A stretch of 10,000 bases of DNA from Magnetospirillum sp. (GTDB lineage: Bacteria; Pseudomonadota; Alphaproteobacteria; Rhodospirillales; Magnetospirillaceae), in the NCBI GenBank assembly GCA_020217035.1, contig JAIWOG010000175.1:1-10000 (forward strand). The letters run 5' to 3'. Shown here piece by piece: positions 6,117 through 10,000 of the stretch. Numbering within the stretch: the first letter of the stretch is position 1; every line of letters begins with the position of its first letter. Made by a program: the position numbers and the translations under genes. The notes under the pieces are model-generated. The model ran no database searches. It was not told the DNA's origin and saw only the letters and a list, made by a program, of their open reading frames with translations.

Positions 6117-6539
6117 ATGAACAAACAACAACACAAGATCGCCAGTATCGACGTGGAACTGGCGGTGGCCCTGGAAGTGGGGCTGACGCGGGTCGAGCGC
6201 GCCGAGCAGTTGGGGGGCATGGCCGAGGCTTTGGCCTTCAATAGGGAATTGTGGCGGGTGGTCGGCTTCCTGGCCGAAGGCACCAAGTTGCAGCGGTGCC
6301 GCACCGAATTGCACGACACCGCCTTGGCGGTGGCGCAAGGCAAGATCGAACACTTCGCCCTGGTCAACCGTCGTTTCGCCGGCCTGTTCGCTGCCCAACC
6401 CGAATCCTATGGCGCCATGGGGGCGATGTTGGCCGACTGGCGCAGCTTTCGCCGTGCCGAACCCCGCGCCGAGTTCAGCCAATGGCTGCTGAACCGTCTG
6501 GAGCGTCAAATCGAAAACCAGGTTTCCCGCGCCGCTTGA
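6117..6539 (+). CDS. Small helical protein resembling FlaF (flagellin regulator family)
   Basis: 140 residues, predicted all-helical and soluble, with no signal peptide. The pattern EALAFNRELWRVVGFLA (37-53), followed by a long helix and QGKIEHFALVNRRFAGLF (74-91), recalls the FlaF family of alphaproteobacterial flagellin synthesis regulators, in which an NRxLW helix and a closing INR/VNR segment are conserved. The residues after 92 (about 48) are an extra tail not usual for FlaF. No flagellar gene is nearby, so the assignment rests on pattern memory alone and the protein may be something else. The ATG has AGGAAACGGGC before it, a good ribosome site. The gene stands alone and ends at a strong terminator 25 nt after the stop. 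Confidence 0.5.
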   Translation: MNKQQHKIASIDVELAVALEVGLTRVERAEQLGGMAEALAFNRELWRVVGFLAEGTKLQRCRTELHDTALAVAQGKIEHFALVNRRFAGLFAAQPESYGAMGAMLADWRSFRRAEPRAEFSQWLLNRLERQIENQVSRAA

Positions 6540-6563
6540 CTGCGTCGGCACCAGGTCTGACGA

Positions 6564-6600
6564 AAAAACCCGATGGGGAGCTCCCATCGGGTTTTTGTTT
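6564..6600. terminator. Strong bidirectional intrinsic terminator
   Basis: Perfect 14-bp stem (6564-6577 with 6583-6596) with a 5-nt loop. It is followed by a T-run on the plus strand (TTTTTGTTT) and by six T on the minus strand. It separates the converging FlaF-like gene (plus) and the RAM-domain gene (minus) and serves both. Confidence 0.93.
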
Positions 6601-6621
6601 GCCGCGCCAGGGTGGCGAAGC

Positions 6622-6861
6622 TTAGGCAAATGCCTTGAAGGCGATCAGGGTGAAGGTGTCCTTGACGCCGGGAATGACCTGTAAGGTATCGACCACGAAT
6701 TGGCCGATGTCCTGGCCGTCATCCAGATAGCATTTCAGCATCAGGTCGTACTGGCCCGAAATGGAATGCACTTCCGACACCCGTTCAATGTCGACCGCCT
6801 GGTCGGCCACGTCGTAGGCCCGACCCAACTCGCATTTCATCATCACGAAGATGGTTTGCAT
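6622..6861 (-). CDS. Stand-alone Lrp/AsnC ligand-binding (RAM) domain protein
   Basis: 79 residues, forming only the C-terminal effector domain of Lrp/AsnC regulators, without the DNA-binding helix-turn-helix. The sequence starts MQTIFVMMKCELGRAYDVAD and contains VSEVHSISGQYDLMLKCYLDD (28-48) with the SGxYD core that surrounds the amino-acid pocket, then IGQFVVDTLQVIPGV and TFTLIAFKAF, the closing strand. Such stand-alone proteins form ring-like oligomers, bind amino acids and may modulate full Lrp proteins; the ligand here is unknown. GAGG stands 9 nt before the ATG. It begins 28 nt after the end of the helicase gene on the same strand, so the two may share a transcript. It ends just before the bidirectional terminator. 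Confidence 0.9.
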   Translation of the reverse strand: MQTIFVMMKCELGRAYDVADQAVDIERVSEVHSISGQYDLMLKCYLDDGQDIGQFVVDTLQVIPGVKDTFTLIAFKAFA

Positions 6862-6889
6862 GGGGACTGTCCTCTTTGTGGGGGGAGGC

Positions 6890-8500
6890 TTATTCCTCGG
6901 TCAGGTCGGCGTCGGATTCCGTATCCTTGCTGGCCTTGGCCGGCAATTGCACGGTTCGGGTCATGAAGTCGGGCATGTGCTGACCAAAGCCGACCACGTT
7001 GTCGGGATGAGTCATCTCGCCGATTCCCAATTCGTCGACACGACCCCGGCGGCGCCCGCCGCGGTCGTCACGGCGATAGCGGTCGGGCCGATCCCGGTCA
7101 TTACGGTCACGTTCGGGCCGATCCCGGTCATTACGGTCACGTTCGGGGCGGTCACGTTCGGGACGGTTGCGGTCCCGGTCGCCCCGGTCGCGGCGGCGGT
7201 CGTTGTCACGGCTCTCGGCGGGGGCGGGGGCTTCGGCCACCGCTTCGGGGACGACCTCTTCCTGCTCACGCGGCATTTCGCGATCGCGGCGCGGCTTGCG
7301 GGCGTCCTCTTTCCTGGGGGGCTTGTCGCCGCCGCGTCCGCCACGGCCGCGACGGGCGCTCATGTCCAGTTCCAGCGGCGGCACGCCTTCCACTTCCAGG
7401 CGCGGCAGCGGGTTGCCGATCAGGCTTTCGATGGCGGCGACGAACTTGCCATCCTCGGGGGCGGCGATGGTGAAGGCGCGGCCGGTTTCGCCGGCACGGC
7501 CGGTGCGGCCGATGCGGTGGACGTAATCCTCGGCATGGATCGGCACGTCGAAATTAAAGACGTGGCTGACCGCCTTGATGTCGATGCCGCGGGCGACGAC
7601 GTCCGAGCACACCAGCAGCCGGGCTTCGCCCGACTTGAACTTGCCCAAGCTTTCAAGACGCGCCGGCTGGCTCATGTCGCCGTGCATCTGCACCACGTCG
7701 AAGCCGTGCTTCTTCAGCGACTTGAACAAGATGTCCACGTCGCGCTTGCGGTTGCAGAAGATGAAGGCGTTCTTCAAATTCTCGATGCGGATCAGGTGGC
7801 GCAGGGTCTCGCGCTTGTCGATGTGGTCGACGACGGCCAGGAACTGTTCCACCGTCACCGCCGTCGACGATTGGGCGCTGACGGTGATTTCCTTGGGATT
7901 CATCAGGAACTCGTCGGCCAGGCGGCGGATTTCCGGCCCCAGCGTCGCCGAGAAGAACAGGGTCTGGCGGATTTTCGGCAGCAACGAGACGATGCGCTGG
8001 ACGTCGGGGATGAAGCCCATGTCCAGCATGCGGTCGGCTTCGTCGATGACCAGCACCTTGACGTCGTTCAGCAAGATGCGGCCACGGTCGAACATGTCCA
8101 GCAAGCGGCCCGGCGTGGCGATCAGCACGTCGACGCCGCGATCCAGGATGGCGACTTGGTCGGACATGGATTCGCCGCCGATGATCAGCGCCTTGGACAG
8201 TTTGTGGTACTTGCCGTACTTGTCGAAGTTTTCCGCCACCTGGGCGGCCAGTTCGCGGGTCGGCGCCAGGATCAGGGACCGCGGCATGCGCGCCTTGGCG
8301 CGGCCGGCGGCCAGGATCTCGATCATCGGAAGAGTGAAGCTGGCGGTCTTGCCGGTGCCGGTCTGGGCGCAGCCCAGGACGTCGCGGCCCATCAAGACGA
8401 CGGGAATGGCCTGCTGCTGGATCGGAGTCGGGGTGGTGTACCCGGATTCTTCGACGGCTTGCAGAAGTTCGGGGCTAAGGCCCAGGTCGGCGAAGCTCAT
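6890..8500 (-). CDS. rhlE: DEAD-box ATP-dependent RNA helicase, RhlE type
   Basis: 536 residues. All helicase motifs are intact: Q motif with F3 and TPIQQQAIP (25-33), motif I AQTGTGKT (45-52), Ia PTRELA (80-85), GG (108-109), TPGR (129-132), DEAD (153-156), SAT (184-186), motif IV FIFCN (246-250), motif V around VCSDVVARGID (297-307), and HRIGRTGR (328-335). The core of about 375 residues is followed by a basic, low-complexity tail: an RGRGGRGG patch (384-391), an acidic/Ala-Pro linker, then Arg-Asp-Pro-Glu repeats (about 431-479). Such tails bind RNA without sequence specificity. The enzyme likely remodels structured RNA in ribosome assembly or mRNA decay. MSFADLGL is the normal RhlE start; no Shine-Dalgarno sequence precedes it, and the frame stays open upstream but without a usual start codon. 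The RhlE name is by family resemblance; close paralogues exist. Confidence 0.94.
   Translation of the reverse strand: MSFADLGLSPELLQAVEESGYTTPTPIQQQAIPVVLMGRDVLGCAQTGTGKTASFTLPMIEILAAGRAKARMPRSLILAPTRELAAQVAENFDKYGKYHKLSKALIIGGESMSDQVAILDRGVDVLIATPGRLLDMFDRGRILLNDVKVLVIDEADRMLDMGFIPDVQRIVSLLPKIRQTLFFSATLGPEIRRLADEFLMNPKEITVSAQSSTAVTVEQFLAVVDHIDKRETLRHLIRIENLKNAFIFCNRKRDVDILFKSLKKHGFDVVQMHGDMSQPARLESLGKFKSGEARLLVCSDVVARGIDIKAVSHVFNFDVPIHAEDYVHRIGRTGRAGETGRAFTIAAPEDGKFVAAIESLIGNPLPRLEVEGVPPLELDMSARRGRGGRGGDKPPRKEDARKPRRDREMPREQEEVVPEAVAEAPAPAESRDNDRRRDRGDRDRNRPERDRPERDRNDRDRPERDRNDRDRPDRYRRDDRGGRRRGRVDELGIGEMTHPDNVVGFGQHMPDFMTRTVQLPAKASKDTESDADLTEE
7083..7147. repeat. 30-bp tandem repeat inside the helicase tail
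   Basis: Two full copies (7083-7112 and 7113-7142) plus five bases of a third are identical at the DNA level. They encode the ten-residue unit RPERDRNDRD on the minus strand. DNA identity, not only protein similarity, points to recent duplication by slippage; degenerate copies continue to about 7180. Confidence 0.85.
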
Positions 8501-8523
8501 GGAATGCGAAAAGCCGTGCTCTT

Positions 8524-8571
8524 GGAGTGCGATGAAGCCGCTCGCGCGGAGTGCGATGATGCCGCTCGCGC
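8524..8571. repeat. Direct repeat of 24 bp in the helicase leader
   Basis: Copies at 8524-8547 and 8548-8571 lie head to tail and differ at one base (8536 A, 8560 T). In the minus-strand transcript each copy can form a short hairpin with a GCGA tetraloop: 8537-8549 with a 4-bp stem, and 8561-8574 with a 5-bp stem. The pair occupies most of the untranslated leader between the promoter and the ATG at 8500. Confidence 0.85.
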
Positions 8572-8583
8572 GGCCAATGTCAG

Positions 8584-8598
8584 GGAATGTTTCATTCC
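8584..8598. promoter_or_regulatory. Palindrome at the helicase transcription start
   Basis: GGAATG-TTT-CATTCC, with 6-bp arms that match perfectly. The predicted minus-strand start of transcription (about 8598) is at its edge, so it could be an operator or the first hairpin of the mRNA. The protein or condition that would use it is unknown. Confidence 0.5.
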
Positions 8599-8604
8599 GG
8601 CCGG

Positions 8605-8632
8605 ATAATAGAAGTTCGTGCGGCTATGTCAA
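8605..8632 (-). promoter_or_regulatory. Strong sigma-70-type promoter of the helicase gene
   Basis: On the minus strand, a perfect TTGACA (8627-8632), 16 nt, then TATTAT (8605-8610), five of six bases matching the -10 consensus. Transcription would start near 8598, giving a leader of about 98 nt before the ATG at 8500. Confidence 0.75.
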
Positions 8633-8701
8633 TGAAAGACCGGCATTTCTTGCTTTGTCTGGTGATGTTGTGGCCTTTCGGCTACGCTTTGGGCGAAGAA
8701 C

Positions 8702-8708
8702 AGGAGGG
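8702..8708 (+). promoter_or_regulatory. Ribosome binding site that fixes the isochorismatase-family start
   Basis: AGGAGGG, 7 nt before the ATG at 8716. It is a near-perfect Shine-Dalgarno sequence and rules against the longer in-frame starts at 8587, 8626 and 8632. Confidence 0.8.
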
Positions 8709-8715
8709 TTGGGAC

Positions 8716-9258
8716 ATGCTGATGGATGCGGGCAAGTCGTCGCTGTTGGTCATCGACGTTCAGGAAAACCTGGCCCCGGTCGTCGCCGAGCCCCGTCTGG
8801 TGCTGCGTCATTGCGGCCTGTTGCTGCGAGCCGCCGCCCGCCTGGCGGTGCCGGTGACCATTTCCGAGCAATACCCCAAGGGGCTGGGGCCGACCATGGG
8901 CGAATTGCTGGCCCTGGCCCCCCAAGGCGCGGTGGTCGAGAAGATGCATTTTTCCAGCGCCGCCGAGCCGGCCATCCTGTCGCGTCTGCAAGGCTTCAGC
9001 CGCCCCCAGGTGGTGGTCGCCGGCATGGAGGCCCATGTTTGCGTGCTGCAAACCTGCCTGGGGCTGAAAAGCCTGGGTTTCGACGTCTTCGTCGTCGCCG
9101 ATTCCTGTTCGTCGCGCAAGCAGGCCAACCACGATCTGGCCATGGCCCGGCTGGCGGCGGCCGGGGTGGCGGTGGTCTCGACCGAGATGGTGGTGTTCGA
9201 ATGGCTTGAGGTCGCCGGTACCCCGTCGTTCAAGGACTTGATCCAGCTGGTGAAATAA
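8716..9258 (+). CDS. Isochorismatase-family cysteine hydrolase
   Basis: 180 residues, a single cytoplasmic isochorismatase-like domain. The catalytic triad of the family is visible: Asp14 (LLVIDVQENL), Lys76 (VVEKMHFSS) and Cys109 (GMEAHVCVLQT). The end (TEMVVFEWLE, then SFKDLIQLVK) resembles the ISOC1/ISOC2-like branch, whose substrates are mostly unknown; a true isochorismatase of siderophore synthesis is unlikely because no such genes are near. ATG 8716 is preferred because AGGAGGG (8702-8708) lies 7 nt before it. The frame is open to 8587, and ATGs at 8626 and 8632 would add a hydrophobic N-terminus, but these lack a good ribosome site. The next gene begins 2 to 11 nt after the stop, so the two form an operon. 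Confidence 0.9.
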   Translation: MLMDAGKSSLLVIDVQENLAPVVAEPRLVLRHCGLLLRAAARLAVPVTISEQYPKGLGPTMGELLALAPQGAVVEKMHFSSAAEPAILSRLQGFSRPQVVVAGMEAHVCVLQTCLGLKSLGFDVFVVADSCSSRKQANHDLAMARLAAAGVAVVSTEMVVFEWLEVAGTPSFKDLIQLVK

Positions 9259-9269
9259 GGGTGGATGAG

Positions 9270-9959
9270 ATGAAGGACCTGATTTTGCTGCCCGGCCTGT
9301 TGAACGACGCCCGCCTGTGGCAGGCCCAGGCCGCCGACCTGGCCGACCAGGCGCGGGTGACGGTGATCCCCACCTATACCCACGGCAGCGTCGCCCAATT
9401 GGCCGAGGCGGTGCTGGATCAGGCGCCGCCCCGCTTCTGTCTGGCCGGTTTGTCCATGGGCGGCTATGTGTCCATGGAAATCCTGCGCCGCGCCCCGGAA
9501 CGGGTGGAGCGGGTGGCCCTGGTCAGCACCACGGCGCGGCCCGACCTGCCCGAACAGACCGAACGCCGTCGCGCCCTGATGGATCTGGTGGCCGGCGGCA
9601 AGCTGGATCGCATCCTGCCCACCGTGCTGGCCAGCATGGTGCCGGACTATCATGCCCAAGGCCCGGTGGCCGACTTGTTCCAGGCCATGGCCCAGGCCGT
9701 CGGCGTCGAAGGTTTCCTGCGCCAGCAGGGCGCCATCATCGGCCGCGTGGATTCCCGGCCGTCCTTGGCCGACATCCGCTGTCCGGCCCTGGTGGTGGTC
9801 GGTCGCGACGACACCTTGACGCCGCCTGACCGCGCCGAGGAAATGACCGCCCTGATCCCCGGCGCCAAATTGGTGAAGATCAGTCGTTGTGGCCACCTGT
9901 CGGCCATCGAGCAGCCCCAGGCGGTCAGCGCCGCGCTTTCCCTGTGGCTACAGGACTAG
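9270..9959 (+). CDS. Alpha/beta hydrolase
   Basis: 229 residues, one alpha/beta-hydrolase fold. The strand and oxyanion region LILLPGLLNDARLWQAQ (4-20) is followed by the nucleophile elbow GLSMGGY (60-66, Ser62), VALVSTTARPDLPEQTERRR (82-101) leading into the cap, then VVVGRDDTLTPP (175-186, Asp181) and CGHLSAIEQP (207-216, His209). The triad is therefore complete. Esterase, lactonase or C-C hydrolase activity is possible and the substrate cannot be read from the sequence. It follows the isochorismatase-family gene by 11 nt and is probably co-translated. ATG 9270 is preferred over the in-frame GTG 9261, as GGTGG stands a few bases upstream of it, while the GTG has AAGG directly against it. 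No terminator is visible before the window ends. Confidence 0.88.
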   Translation: MKDLILLPGLLNDARLWQAQAADLADQARVTVIPTYTHGSVAQLAEAVLDQAPPRFCLAGLSMGGYVSMEILRRAPERVERVALVSTTARPDLPEQTERRRALMDLVAGGKLDRILPTVLASMVPDYHAQGPVADLFQAMAQAVGVEGFLRQQGAIIGRVDSRPSLADIRCPALVVVGRDDTLTPPDRAEEMTALIPGAKLVKISRCGHLSAIEQPQAVSAALSLWLQD

Positions 9960-10000
9960 TTCGGCAAGTCGATAAAACACATTGTCGTCATAAACAAAAG

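Noticed and set aside
5990-6244. 84-residue plus-strand open frame upstream of the FlaF-like gene
   Set aside because: No ribosome site, a run of Arg/Gly-rich sequence, and it overlaps the better supported gene in another frame.
7083-7147. CRISPR-like repeat
   Set aside because: The copies are contiguous without spacers and in frame within the helicase gene, so this is a coding tandem repeat.
6851-8608. 585-residue plus-strand open frame
   Set aside because: It is the antisense shadow of the RhlE helicase, whose motifs are complete. The shadow contains repetitive Val/Ala/His-rich sequence with no domain.
8808-9896. 362-residue minus-strand open frame
   Set aside because: Shadow of the two plus-strand hydrolases, both of which have intact catalytic triads.

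Overview
The window is a GC-rich bacterial chromosome segment in which nearly all the sequence is coding. The codon use, the Rhodospirillum/Magnetospirillum-like protein sequences and the short intergenic gaps suggest an alphaproteobacterium, probably Rhodospirillales. That placement is inference from protein flavour; there is no rRNA or marker gene here to prove it.

Layout. (1) 1-3930, plus strand: the 3' half of an NAD-dependent formate dehydrogenase alpha subunit (FdsA type), then fdhD (the sulfur carrier needed to activate that enzyme), then a large OxlT-type (oxalate:formate antiporter family) MFS transporter, closed by a hairpin terminator. This reads as a formate uptake/oxidation operon whose first genes lie left of the window. 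The transporter ends in an extra, thirteenth membrane segment. (2) 3923-4325, minus strand: a 45-residue single-span membrane protein with its own good promoter in an AT-rich island, then tRNA-Val(GAC) with its own promoter and terminator. (3) 4458-5926, plus strand: an N-formylglutamate amidohydrolase overlapping by 4 nt with a phosphinothricin-acetyltransferase-like GNAT enzyme. (4) 6117-6539, plus strand: a small helical FlaF-like protein, ending at a perfect bidirectional terminator. (5) 8500-6622, minus strand: a RhlE-type DEAD-box RNA helicase with a repetitive Arg/Asp-rich tail, followed by a stand-alone Lrp/AsnC ligand-binding (RAM) domain. The helicase has a strong promoter and an unusual leader made of two 24-bp repeats plus a palindrome. 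(6) 8716-9959, plus strand: an isochorismatase-family cysteine hydrolase and an alpha/beta hydrolase, almost abutting.

How the genes work together. Formate is the one theme shared by several genes: formate dehydrogenase consumes it, the transporter may import or exchange it, and N-formylglutamate hydrolysis releases it. The rest is housekeeping. No mobile element, CRISPR array, phage gene or large novel cassette was seen. The points most worth a second look are the C-terminal extra segment of the transporter, the small membrane protein and its palindromic promoter region, the apparent absence of fdsD next to fdhD, and the duplicated leader of the helicase.
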